Source of the DNA: Nothophaeocryptopus gaeumannii
Lineage: Eukaryota > Ascomycota > Dothideomycetes > Mycosphaerellales > Mycosphaerellaceae
NCBI GenBank assembly: GCA_031771865.1
Contig: JASISA010000010.1
Location: forward strand, 2,418,001-2,482,000
Direction of reading: 5' to 3'
DNA length: 64,000 nucleotides
Part shown: positions 52,799 through 63,449 of the stretch, piece after piece
Layout: every line of letters starts with the position of its first letter
Numbering within the stretch: the stretch's first letter is position 1
Program-made: the position numbers and the translations under genes
Notes under the pieces: generated by a model
Seen by the model: the letters and a program-made list of their open reading frames with translations, nothing else
Told to the model about the DNA's origin: nothing
Database searches by the model: none

Positions 52799-53631
52799 CG
52801 GTGGGCCGAAATGGTTTGGAGGTGTTATTGGCTGTGGAGGAAGGCGACGGAACCAGACTGGTGTTTCGAAGGGATCCAGGGTGGTGAAAGGAATGGTGTC
52901 GCGCTCGAGAAACCGCGACGAGGTTGTGAAAGGTGTTGACGTGCGGATCGGACAGCGGATCTGGAGCAATCCTTTGTCTTGCGATTCGCACCTCCAATCG
53001 TGAATACTGTGAGCTTGTCTCGCCGGCAAAGATGTATGATGGTGTTGCTGCTCTGCGACGCAGTGAAGACTGCAGGGCGGAAGGGAAACACTCAAGAAGA
53101 AGCAGAACACTGCTGAGACAAACCGCAAGCATAGATCTCAACAAACCAATGCAGCCGCGCCTCGGTGCAAAACTGCATGTCTATCTTTTGTCGCATCCGG
53201 CGTTGAAGTCTCTGCCGAAAGCGGAAGCACGCAAAGTGTCGCAAACGAACAATGACTGAGACACATATCAACCAAGACACGCCGCATCAACGCTCAAACT
53301 CACCAAATGCATTTGCCATTGCGGCCGAGGTATGGAAAAGGTCGATGTTAGACTCATGCTTGTGTTCTTGGATGCCGAGCTACATTCTTGTTTGCTCCTA
53401 GCCCGTTGCCCAGCGCAGCAAGCACGCTCTCGCTGGAATGCATGCGATGCACGTGGCAACAATCATCCGCTCTCACACTCCTCCCGTCATATCCAGATGT
53501 CCAATCTGCAGCTTTTGATTCAATTCGCGCTAATGCTGCATTCATTCCTTGCTCCCAAACGCCTTGTATGCATATGCCGTCAACTCGATCTTCGCCTCGC
53601 TCCAGGAGTATCACGTGACAGGCGCCATTCC
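52799..53631. other. Intergenic region
   Basis: About 830 bp between the BTB gene start and the 3' end of the KH-protein gene. The upstream open continuation of the BTB frame lies at its left. No gene, repeat or RNA is recognised. Confidence 0.4.
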
Positions 53632-55414
53632 TCAGTAGTGGTCGTGTTCCGAGCGCTTGTGAGTCTCCCAGCCGTTGCCTTGGTTCTTCAGCTCGCCTAG
53701 GTTGAAGCAGTTAGTGTGATCCGGGGTTGGAGGGCCTAGAGACCAGGACAGGAAAACCAGATGCAAAAGAGAAAGACTTCGTAAAGCCAGCCGTATGGTA
53801 CAGGAGGGTTAGTGTTACACGCCAATGGAGGGATGGAGGAACGCCGTCGCCTTGCTTCTATCGTGGCATGATAGAATTGGAGTTCTTACTTGACTCACCC
53901 AGTCGAGAATACAGCATGTAGAGGGCCATTTGGTTGCACTCCTGGGTTCCAGTGATGGTGACCAGTCGCTCGTTGTTGTTGTCTTGTGGCTCGTTGATCT
54001 TGATGACGCTGCCGGAAAGCTGGCGGATTTCGTTGATCTTCGCACCTCCCTTACCGATGATGGCACCGACCATGTCGTTCGGGATGAAGATTTGCTGAGT
54101 GATGGGCTGGCCAGGGACCATGCCTTGCATCGGCTGCTGAGGTGGGCCAGCATGAGCGCCAGCTTGAGGGGCGGGGTGGCCATATGGTTGAGGCTGCTGT
54201 GGTCCGGCGCCAACATATGGCGCGCGTGGCGAGCCGGCACCGTAGTGTGGTGCAGCTTGTGGTTGCTGTGGTGGATACGCAGCTTGGCCGTATCCGTGTG
54301 GCGTGCCGTATGTGTTCGCAGGCGTTCGAGGTGGCTGGTTGTAGGGTCTCCGGCTGTTGTCCGGGTGACCCATCTGACCGCCAGTGTGCTGCGGAACGTA
54401 CGGGACGACTTGCATGCCACCTGGAACAACGCCCTGAGGTCCACCATGGCGACCAGCGTAGTTGGAGGCTGCAGGGCCACCGAAGCGATCTGTCAGCTGC
54501 TCGACGAGGGTGCTACCCACGTAGTACGTGGCAATGTGCACGGCGTCCGCAACGCCAAGGACGACGAGGGAGCGCTCGGTGGAGAGGGGAAGGCAGGACT
54601 CGGAGGCGTTGAGGCGTGCTCCAGAGGCTTCTTGGATCTCGCGAATGCGGACGCCTTGCTTGCCAATGATGGAGCCGATGAGGATGTGCGGGATGAGAAG
54701 ACGGAGAGGGTAGGTCTTGGATTGTGGGGTGGAGGGTTGATCAAGCGGCTCTTGGTTGAGGGTGCGGATGATGAGACCGAACGCCTTTGCGACAGCATCG
54801 ACGTGTCCACTGACCGTCAGGATGCGCTCAACAGCGCCGCGAGTGTACTCGCTGACGGTACACTTGGCGCCTGCCATGCGTCTGATCTGAGTGACGTTCT
54901 CACCGCCCTTACCAATCACAGTGGCCGCCTCTGCACTAGAGATGATGGCTCGTACGTGAAGCCAATTAGACTCGTCCTGCTGGTGGTAAGGCATGGGGCC
55001 TTGAGACGTTGCGCGACCCTCGGACTGGCCATTTGTGGCTGCTGGAAGTGCAGCAGTAGGCAACGAAGGGACAGGCTCGTCAGCTGGTAGGCCGTTGATA
55101 GGGGCGTCTGGGACGACTGTATCGCCTTGCTTATCTGTAGCTTCGAGCTCGTCCTTGACTGCCGGAGTCTCTTCCGAGTCGTCAACCTTCGGCTCGACAG
55201 GATCGCTGCTCTCTTCAGGCTTGATGGGAGCCTCTGCGTCCTCATCTTTGATCTCGGCGGTTGGTTCTACGGCGTCGGTGGCTTCCTCTTTCAAGATCTT
55301 GTCGAGAGCGGGTCGTTTGGCTTCGGGCTGATCGGTTGGTCCAGATGGGGAGGATGGCTCCTCGAGTGGGCGCTTCTGGGTGGCGACCGGCGTCTCCTGG
55401 GGTGTCTCGGCCAT
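53632..55414 (-). CDS. Three-KH-domain RNA-binding protein (PBP2/HEK2/Rnc1-like)
   Basis: The model has two exons, 55414-53899 and 53696-53632, for 526 aa. An acidic Pro/Glu-rich start (about 1-145) leads to KH1 (VRAIISSAEAATVIGKGGEN) and KH2 (LRLLIPHILIGSIIGKQGVR). A Gly/Pro/Gln/Tyr-rich linker precedes KH3 (IFIPNDMVGAIIGKGGAKIN). Each KH has its GxxG loop (GKGG, GKQG, GKGG). The order matches yeast Hek2/Pbp2 and S. pombe Rnc1, poly(C)-type binders that regulate mRNA localisation and stability. A 202-nt intron (GTGAGT ... CACTAAC ... CCTAG) leads to a C-terminus ELKNQGNGWETHKRSEHDHY. If it is retained, the protein ends ESSKNSNSIMPR instead. Confidence 0.9.
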
Positions 55415-56258
55415 GGCTGGTGAAGCTGCGGGTAGAATTGAAAAAGTTGGAACAGAAGTCGGTGTTCGGGAGAAAGCACCAAAGCTTGGTGGATACGCCT
55501 TGGCTTGATTTTCTGACTGTCTCGCTTTACGTACACGGGGTGTAGGTGTCGGAGCTCAAAGAAATCGGGCGGCGGTGCAGAGCGAGGGCGGGCGCAGAAG
55601 CAGGGTGGTGGTGTGTAGTGGTATGCTGGTGCTCAAGGCGGACAAGGATCGAAGTGCGGAGATGTGGCCGGGTAGTATGTGCTCGGCAACTCTGGGAGTG
55701 TGAAGCTGCACTGCAGCGGAGAGGATTTGCTCGAGTGTGTGTGAACGACAATGGAGGCTTGGTGCAAATGATTGAAGCTGCGAAGGTCGCGTGGTGCAGT
55801 GTCGATGTGGGCGCGCGAGGGTGGTGGTGGTGAAGTTGATGTTGGTGGTGGTGTGAGATGGATATCGCGCGGGAAAGGCCACTCAATAGTCCTCCGTGCT
55901 CTTGCCGTACTTAGCCTGTGATGTCGTGTCTACCGCAAGTAGCGTCGGGGGGTGGTCGTGTTGTATGTGGAAGCAAGAGATGGACAGTTGTCGAGCTGGC
56001 GGTGATGTGAGGAAATGGCAGAATCTGGGGCACGGGCCCACCCGTTTCTTGGGACTTGGCGGCGTTTGAAACAGTGCGAGCAAGTGCGAGGTGCAACGTC
56101 ACTTCCCTGTTGGTCGCACAGCGCCTCACTCCTTAATACGCTCGCAATATACCCCGTTACAGGCACCATCGATTCATGTAGACGTTTCATAACACTGCCC
56201 CAGAAAACCCTGATGATGCCGTCGTCAGACCGATGAAGATGGTTCAAGTGAAGTCAAG
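55415..56258. other. Intergenic region, G-rich on the plus strand
   Basis: About 840 bp, probably including the 5' untranslated region of the KH gene. The stretch 55800-55860 is rich in GGTGGT and GATG repeats on the plus strand. No gene is supported. Confidence 0.4.
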
Positions 56259-56400
56259 ATGGCAATCGCGGGCATGCGCACAGCCAAAGGGGAAGGCGCG
56301 CGTGGAACACAGCCCAGCCTACTTGCAGCCTGCCGACAGATCCACAACGAGGCTTCTCCAATTCTGTACCTTTCACTTCAATCAATGTATTCATTCTATC
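56259..56400 (+). pseudogene. Fragment of a 2EXR-domain gene
   Basis: The plus strand encodes TQPSLLAACRQIHNEASPIL inside a short frame. This is the second signature block of the 2EXR domain (compare PSLLAACKAIRNKTLGIIFY near 38.5 kb). The first block and the C-terminal part are missing. Taken as a relic of the same family; limits are approximate. Confidence 0.5.
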
Positions 56401-56500
56401 TCATAACTCTTCAACTATCTCATAACTCCTCAAGACACCATCAGCGCCTCACGTGCATGAAGACCGATTCCTGAATCATTTATCATTTATCATCCATCAT

Positions 56501-57466
56501 CTAATCATCATCCTGAAACAAATGCACATCCTTCCCATCACTCGGCAAGAAAGTCCCATCGCACACCTTGAACCTCTCCTGAATATTGCTAATAGTCTTC
56601 TGCTCCTCCTCGCTCAACTCCCAGCCATCAAGGTCGTAATTCGCTTCTATCCTCGAAGGACTGACGGACTTCGGAATGACAGAGTAACCTCTGTGCAAAC
56701 CCCATCGGAGGAGGACTTGCTGAACAGTCTTTCCCTTGGCCTTGGCAATCTCAGCCAAAGTCTTGTTAGAGTAGAGAGGTGAGTCGGTTGATCCGAGGCA
56801 GGAGTAAGCTGTGCTGTGGATACCTTTGCTCGTGTTATACGCCAATAGTTTCCGAGAAGGATAGCATGGGTGCACTTCGATCTGGTTGACTGCGGGCGTG
56901 ATCTTGAAATCCAAGGCAGCGAAAAGCTTCTCAAGATGGTTCTTTCCAAAGTTCGAGACACCGATGCTTCGCACTTTGCCTGTTGCGGGAAGCTTCTGCA
57001 TCTCACTCCAGGTCTGGAGGAAATCCCAGTTCTCCTTGAATTTCTTCGAGTCGTTGGGGTCGACGGATGCAGGCCAATGAACAAGATAAAGATCCAAATA
57101 ATCAACCTTCAGTTTCTTCAGCGAGTCCTCCAACGCCTCAGCCACACGGTGCTGATCCGGGTTGTTGAGTTTGGTGGTGAGGAAGATCTGGTCTCGTGGG
57201 ACACCAGAAGCGATAATGCCATCGCCTACTTCTGCTTCATTGCCGTAACCGGCTGCAGTGTCGATGTGGCGGTAGCCGTGCTTGAGGGCTGCCTCGACGG
57301 CTTTGGCTACTTCGCCGGGTGCTGATTGCCAGGTACCGAGGCCAATTGCTGGGATTTCGTAGCCGGAGTTCAGCTTGAACTTCTTTCTGGAGGGCATCCT
57401 GTTAGTTTCGTTGTACTGCTAAGAACCATTGCCAAACACTTACTGAGTGATCTTCTCGCCTGCCAT
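56501..57466 (-). CDS. Aldo-keto reductase
   Basis: The model has two exons, 57466-57444 and 57398-56501, for 306 aa. The first coding exon is 23 nt (MAGEKIT plus two bases) and a 45-nt GT-AG intron joins it in frame to Q-MPSRKKFKLNSGYEI. The TIM-barrel AKR motifs are complete: IPAIGLGTWQS, then YRHIDTAAGYGNE with catalytic Asp and Tyr, TTKL with Lys, and LYLVHWP with His. The cofactor motif IPKSVSPSRIEAN near the C-terminus indicates NADPH use. It is similar in layout to fungal glycerol dehydrogenase/GCY1-like reductases that reduce aldehydes and sugars. Cytosolic. Substrate not decided by sequence. Confidence 0.92.
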
Positions 57467-58003
57467 CTTGAATCGTCTCGCAGGTTGTTACGGTGTTGGT
57501 GATTCAGAGATTGCTATAGATCTCCAGAATTGACGTCGAAGTGAAGACGTCAGGTATGTAAACGTGTTGTCTGGATAAACTTGGTCACACAAGTGAAGTC
57601 AGAGCTCCATAACTACCGGGTCTGTTGGCCCCTAACCCTCCGGCATGTACCTCCACACGCCGCGCTTGGCCGCGCTGGCCGTCTAAAGCCGAAGTCAAGC
57701 CGAGCGTTGACGTGGAACAATTATCCGCCCAGCGTTCGCTAACACTTGCCACGCGACTTTCTGACGTTTCTGCATGAAATTAGACTTTGCACGGATAAAC
57801 AAAATCCGGCTAAACAAGACGACTGACCATCGTTGGGAGAGCTCTGCTTGAGACGTGGATAATGTGCTTACCAAGTCCAGCAGGCGGCTTAAGTATTTCT
57901 TGTATAGCATGCTGACACTTGGGGCCATGGAGTGCTGCCAAGATTTGTCATGCTTTCTTCCGAGATGCGTTTGTTACAATTATGATGCTTCTCAGATCAA
58001 GCG
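57467..58003. other. Intergenic region
   Basis: About 540 bp between two minus-strand genes. No gene or repeat seen. Confidence 0.4.
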
Positions 58004-60040
58004 TCAAGAAATGTCGAATGTCTCCTGGGGCGAATCAGATCCACGCCAAGATCCTTCATAACTGGCAAAGTGGTTGTGGATGTCAGTCGCGATGCTCGAG
58101 AACGACAGTCTGCCCGGATCGCCACTTGGATCATTCAAGAATCCCAGAAGAGATGGTCGTGCAGGATTTGAGGCAAGCTGTATGGAAGTGCATAATGCTG
58201 GGCCTAGGTATTGGTAGCTCTTCGTGCCAGGCTTACGTCGCAGAAGTAACGGAGTGTATCCTCCTTGAGCAAGTACGATATTATCACCATCATCGACGGA
58301 CTCGGGAACATCCCACTCGCATCGGAACAGCATCGACCAGTCGTCGTGTGCTACGCCCTCCGTATCGCAGGGGCAAGTTTCATGGAAGAACAGGTGGACG
58401 TTGTTTTCAGATACATCGTATCTGGCCACAGTGTAGACGCGACTCCTGCCGGGTCGGATGATGTCGAAAGTGTCACGTGGAAAATTCTTCAACAAATACC
58501 TTGCAGTCAGCCGATACCTATAATGCTGTAAATGGTCCCTGCAATTCCTGACATTGGTCAGTCGACGACCATGAAGCCGCAGGGTGAGCGGATGTCGCAA
58601 CAAGCTAGATGGAGACATTGAGTTCCACTTGACTTTAGCGAGCAGGGTGTCCAAGCTGATGTTGTTGCTTGAATACAGTGCATCAAGGTAGGACAAACCG
58701 AGTTTTGAAGGCCTGGTAGGCTTGCTCCAATCCGGTACCCAGGATGGCAGTCTCGAGCAGCCTATTTCTGCCCCAAATGCAGCGTCCATGTAAAGGAGGG
58801 AGAGATCCTGCTCGCGCGTGATGAAGTGCAAGGCTACGTCTCGGAAGACTTCGGCGATGGAATTACTGTAATCCACTTCGATGGGACGACTACCGGGGTG
58901 GCCCTTGGGCGTTCCAGTGGACGCCGTACTCATGCCGAGCGCTGAAAAGATATGATCTCTTGGGTCACTGCATTGGCTGCCAACTGAGCGTCGCAAGACA
59001 TTGACCAAATCGAGACTATGCTGCTCGCTGTCCTGAAGCAAAGGGTTTTGCGTGTCTGACTGCTCAGCCCATAGCAGTTGTGTCGGCGAAGCGCGAACAA
59101 GGCTGCCATGCAAATACTTCAACCGAGCGCTAATTTCATCTACTAGCGATCGCTTGGAACTCGGGAGCATCTTTGTGAGGTTTTCGAGATCGCGATCCGG
59201 ACCCTCGATCAAGAACGTCGGCGGCAAGGTGATGTCTCCACACAGCATCGTCAGATTTCTAGCAGCCCAGACCTCTTGCCTAACCCAAGCGCGATCATAC
59301 CAGGGCCGATGCAATAAACCCATCAGTGCTTCGACCAGACTTTCCGCATGATGATCGCAGATAGAATGGAGCTCCTCTGAATGAGCTTGCGAAGTTCGTG
59401 CTGTCCAGGCTGATTCATGCGTGCTTTGGTCCAGAAGCCACGTAGTTGGCGCCGCTTCTCCCAGCCAGATGATGGTCTTGTGCGCCTGCTTGAAGATCGT
59501 CAACATCTTGGAGACCTGTCGCGATTTCTCCAAATCATCCTCTTGGTTGATGCATATGGCGTCGACCCAGAGATAGCGGTCTCCGTCCTTGCGACGGAGT
59601 CGCTGGAGGGCATTGTGAACGCTCCTAGTGATTGGGAAGACAGCGTGTCTCAGAAGGAGCGGATAGTCAAAGGTCGGCTCTCCCCAGCAATGAGATAAGG
59701 CTTCATACTGTACACGGCCCTGTTCCGCGTGTAACAGAACTCCAGCGTCGTAGAGCAAGTCAGCCACTTGGACATCGGCAATGAGGGGACTGCCGTATTG
59801 CCCAGGGTACAGCCTCAAGACGCGAATCTGCCATTCCTTGATTGGCGTGAACAGCTTTTCGGAGACATGTCGTCTGCTCGGTAGTTTCTGTGGCTCAATG
59901 CTCAGCTCGGGCCCAGGCTTTGGGCAAATGCCATTGAGAAAGCATGGCGTGGAGCACGATGCGGCTGCTTGGTTTTCATCGTGCTCTGCATCGTGCTCCG
60001 AGGGTTCTGCTGATGGGAATTTCGACTGGGCTTCATCCAT
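58004..60040 (-). CDS. Heterokaryon-incompatibility (HET) domain protein
   Basis: A single exon of 678 aa has ATG at 60040. After a hydrophilic start, residues about 108-260 form the HET domain: YEALSHCWGEPTFDYPLLLR, then YLWVDAICINQEDDLEKSRQ and MLTIFKQAHKTIIWLGEA, the three classical blocks. The region to residue about 400 is the usual helical continuation, with RPWYDRAWVRQEVWAARNLT. The C-terminal 250 residues have no recognised repeat or partner domain. HET proteins trigger cell death when incompatible hyphae fuse, but many paralogues have no known allorecognition role. No NLR-type module accompanies it here. Confidence 0.92.
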   Translation of the reverse strand: MDEAQSKFPSAEPSEHDAEHDENQAAASCSTPCFLNGICPKPGPELSIEPQKLPSRRHVSEKLFTPIKEWQIRVLRLYPGQYGSPLIADVQVADLLYDAGVLLHAEQGRVQYEALSHCWGEPTFDYPLLLRHAVFPITRSVHNALQRLRRKDGDRYLWVDAICINQEDDLEKSRQVSKMLTIFKQAHKTIIWLGEAAPTTWLLDQSTHESAWTARTSQAHSEELHSICDHHAESLVEALMGLLHRPWYDRAWVRQEVWAARNLTMLCGDITLPPTFLIEGPDRDLENLTKMLPSSKRSLVDEISARLKYLHGSLVRASPTQLLWAEQSDTQNPLLQDSEQHSLDLVNVLRRSVGSQCSDPRDHIFSALGMSTASTGTPKGHPGSRPIEVDYSNSIAEVFRDVALHFITREQDLSLLYMDAAFGAEIGCSRLPSWVPDWSKPTRPSKLGLSYLDALYSSNNISLDTLLAKVKWNSMSPSSLLRHPLTLRLHGRRLTNVRNCRDHLQHYRYRLTARYLLKNFPRDTFDIIRPGRSRVYTVARYDVSENNVHLFFHETCPCDTEGVAHDDWSMLFRCEWDVPESVDDGDNIVLAQGGYTPLLLRRKPGTKSYQYLGPALCTSIQLASNPARPSLLGFLNDPSGDPGRLSFSSIATDIHNHFASYEGSWRGSDSPQETFDIS

Positions 60041-61016
60041 CTATCGGGTTGACGGAGACCAGAGCGTCAGCTGTCGCCATTGTTTGTTTGTGCTTTGGAA
60101 GGGAAGAGGAGTGGGGGGGGGTTTCCAGGGCCAAGAAGTCGAACTCGCTTAGAGACACGACTTACGACCGAAGCCAGAGGCTTGCTGCCCTCGGACCTTG
60201 AGGTTTAGGTAAACATTATCACCACTCTCTTTGCATCTGCTCCAAGCCTGAGACCGAGCTACCTGGTCGCCGCCTGTCAACCTCGCGATGTGTTGACGAA
60301 ACCTCCTGACATCTGGACTAGATACAACGATGTCATTGGAACCCCAGCCAGCGGTTAGCCGGCCTCTTCGAAAAGTTAGACGAAGCCAGCAAGAGCAGAA
60401 AGAGGACGAAGACCAATATGGCTCGTGATGTCGATGATGTGAGCATCTGTCGCACTAATATAGGCATTTTGTGCGCTCGGTGGCGCTCTCGCGGTTAACA
60501 GCATGCTTGTAGAGACGTTTAAGTATACTAGTAATATTCTTGGTCATGTCGGGGTCACATCAAAAGACAATTCAATGGAGATCCAACGATGAGGACCTCG
60601 ACCTCTGCCTTACTACGATCGAGCATCCTCCATCCTGTCGGAATATCAGTTGGGCCGAGAGACGCAGCTTAAATGCGTTACGACCGATGCTCAAGCTGTG
60701 CGGTTCGCAGAGGCAGCTCCGAACTCGCAGAGCACAACGTAGTCGGCAGAGACATGACTGTTGAGCGACATTGGAGCAATGGCAATGTAGTGGGGTTTGG
60801 CGAGAGCAGACGGATCATCCGATTGCTGTCAGTAAAAGGAAGGTCGCATTAGCCGAGCTGAAGATATGACTCTTTTCGTCCTATATATGTCTGCCCTGTC
60901 GAAAGACGGAGTCGCCCTGACTCGAACAGTCAAGACCCACCATATATATGTTGTCCAACATCTCCAAAAAAGAGCCACTTTGAGGATTCACAGAAATTAC
61001 TCTACCAGTCAACATC
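60041..61016. other. Intergenic region between divergent genes
   Basis: About 975 bp between the HET gene (minus) and the methyltransferase (plus). A run of eight G lies at 60114-60121. No gene, RNA or repeat is recognised. Confidence 0.4.
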
Positions 61017-61907
61017 ATGACATCCAAAGACCAAACTTTCACCTCCTTCACCCCAGAGCAAGCAGCCGCATACGCTGCGAATCGCGGCCATGCCTATCCG
61101 CAGGCATTATATGAACGCATCCTCCAGTACCATAACGGCTCCCAAGATGTTGTGCTCGATGTCGGTACTGGTCCTGGAAAGGTCATATTCGACTTGCTTC
61201 CCCACTTCAAACAAGGGCTAGGATGTGATCCTGGAGCGGAGATGATCGCGCAGGCGAAGAAAATCGCCGTTCAGCTTGGAGTTGAAGGTAAGACGCAGTT
61301 TGAGGTCTGTGGTGGTGAGAATTGCGCCGAGGCATTTCCCGGAGAGAAGGTTGATATGGTGACTGTCGCAATGGTGTGTCTCTCGCTTATGGGTCGAGAT
61401 CATTGTCGCTGATCTTGTTTGAAGGCCGCTCATTGGTTCGAGCTCGACAAGTTCTATGCTTCAGCAGCGGAGATACTGAAGCCGGGCGGAACTCTTGCAA
61501 TATGGACGTGCAGCTCCATGTACGCACATCCATCAACGCCCAATCACAAGGAAGTCCAGCAGGCTCTCGATGACCTGGAGAAAGGCAAGCTTGCGCCTTA
61601 CATGGTCCCCGGCAACGTGTTGTCTCAAGGGGCTTGCGAGTCGCTTGATCTTCCCTGGAATGTGTTTATGGACCAGAGTTTGTTCGAGAAGGGATCTTAT
61701 GAGCGTGTCGACTGGGATCGGCATGGTGTTCCCTCAGCGCCAGCTCGCACAGATGGGACACCCGGAGCTTTCGTTCTTGGTGAGAACATTACGCTGGACA
61801 AGTTCGTCATGGGCGTGGGTTCATCTAGTTCGGTCGTCCGGTGGAGGCAGGCCTACCCGGAGAAAGCTCATTCTGAAGAGGACCCAGTCGAGATCATGGC
61901 GAAGTGA
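61017..61907 (+). CDS. SAM-dependent methyltransferase (type 11, TMT1-like), late in-frame TGA
   Basis: The model has two exons, 61017-61373 and 61425-61907, with a 51-nt GT-AG intron, for 279 aa. The start is MTSKDQTFTSFTPEQAAAYA. VVLDVGTGPGKVIFDLLPHF is SAM motif I, GCDPGAEMIAQAKKIA contains the acidic ribose contact, and ILKPGGTLAIW is motif III. It resembles yeast trans-aconitate methyltransferase and related small-acid methyltransferases; the substrate is unknown. The frame ends EIMAK-TGA, but the same frame continues VREATDGAGQVILAPSLTLL to a TAG at 61983-61985, which resembles the normal last strand of the fold. Alternatively a 51-nt GTGAGT...CCAAG intron starting inside the AAG-TGA would remove the stop in frame. 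Confidence 0.85.
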
Positions 61908-61985
61908 GTCCGAGAGGCTACTGATGGAGCGGGTCAAGTCATTTTGGCCCCAAGTTTGACGCTGCTGCTGATGAGGCGGGTCTAG

Positions 61986-63285
61986 TGAATTGCAATCGAA
62001 TTGCAGTCATTCGGGCCAGTGTGGCAAGCGCCAGGATGCTCGACCAGCTCTGGTTGTCGTAGCAGAGGTGAGAAGTACATTGCGCTGAGATGAGCCAGCG
62101 CCATGTGACTTCCAGGCAGCTCTCCATGCAGAGCGAAGGTCGTTGGTGTCCAGAGCTCGGACAGTCTGCAGCAGAAGAAGGGTGAGGCCGTATGCCAAGA
62201 TGTAATTGTAGTCGTCGTCCATGTTGGTGGAGAGTCCTGTCGATGACTGGACGTTACGGAGTGCCATCGTGGGAGGTACTACAAGGATATAGTCAAACCC
62301 TTGTCTTTCGCTACCAGCCGTTACGGTCAATAGTAAGCATGCTAACAAAGAAAAGCTAATTTGGCGTGCTGTCAAAGGCGCGCTGACCGTAAGCTACAGC
62401 TCGTTCATGCGCCTGTCTATTGCTCACCGTCCAACACGAGGGTCCGGTGCGATACCGAGGTCGTGAGATGAGATGGTGTGGTATAGTGCCAAGATCAGCC
62501 GGACTTGGGCAGTGCTCTGTGCCCAGACTCAGGAATGCGGGATTGAATAATGGCAGATTCGGTACTGCGATTGATGCCGGAGTTGATGCGTGATTTTCGA
62601 CATAGTCTTTGTACCCCAATAGCTCCAAGCATGCTCACTAGAAGCAATCGGCATATTTGATTAAGGTTGCAGCGGTCGAGCGGCGTAGCCAGACTTCGTA
62701 CAGTCACAAGCTTGCCACATCAGCCCCGATGCATTGCTGAATGCAGACTGTTGCATTCTTGACCAGTTACGATGCACGAGACATGCGAATACCGCAGTCT
62801 GGACGTGAACTGCAGCAGTGTTGAGGTGATGCAACAGGGGTCGAGAGTGTGCAGGATGAGGTTCAGACAAGCCTTTGGAAGGCCGTTGCATCCTGTTGCT
62901 TGGCCGCATCATCCCAAATTGACTTTCGCCCTCCCTTTCACTTGCCGCTCCTCAAGGCTACGATCCACCGTAATTTTGAACTCGTAATTGCTTATTGCAT
63001 ATCCATACCCATACGCTCATGGGCTTGTCCAAAGGCCTTTGATCTGTAGGAGAAAGTGAGGAGCGGCTCGATCAAGGCCGTGCTTGTCCAGAAAGACACC
63101 GCCCAAGAAGGATCATCCCAACGAGCAGAATTAGAATTAGAAGCGGCTCTGGCCGATAAGCGGCTCCACTGCTCCTGATCCTGCATGCACTACTCCGTAT
63201 GGCTACTGGGCAGTGTTGAGGGATTGCACCGCAGCTGGTGATTGCAGAAGGCTCGAATAATCGGAGAACACAGCACGAGGAGCAG
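61986..63285. other. Gene-free stretch before the AT-rich edge
   Basis: About 1.3 kb. Minus-strand frames (for example 62375-62007 with LAYGLTLLLLQTVRAL, and 62628-62356) start at TTG rather than ATG and show only vague similarity to the helical region of fungal transcription factors. No gene is supported; they may be relics. Confidence 0.35.
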
Positions 63286-63320
63286 ACCGATCCGATCCGA
63301 TGCGATCCGATGCGCATCCG
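63286..63320. repeat. Short tandem GATCC/GATGC repeat
   Basis: About six 5-bp units of the form TCCGA or TGCGA follow each other directly. This is a small low-complexity tract at the border of the AT-rich block. Confidence 0.5.
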
Positions 63321-63351
63321 TTGAATGTGCGATGCAGGGATCGGCATGTGC

Positions 63352-63374
63352 GTGCGATTATTGAATAATCGCAC
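63352..63374. repeat. Perfect 11-bp inverted repeat with 1-bp centre
   Basis: The arms GTGCGATTATT and AATAATCGCAC flank a single G. The palindrome lies just outside the AT-rich block and could be a repeat terminus, a binding site or a cruciform. No further evidence. Confidence 0.6.
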
Positions 63375-63449
63375 AAATATACCGCGTGCGATCTTCTGCG
63401 AGCCATAACTAGCGATTTTCGGTGAGTCGCACGCAGATTAGTCGCAATA

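Noticed and set aside
53930..55090. Plus-strand open frame of 386 codons opposite the KH gene
   Set aside because: Antisense shadow; the three KH GxxG loops are on the minus strand.
62007..62375. Minus-strand frame with a hydrophobic start resembling a signal peptide
   Set aside because: The start is TTG, not ATG, and no family or intron support was found.
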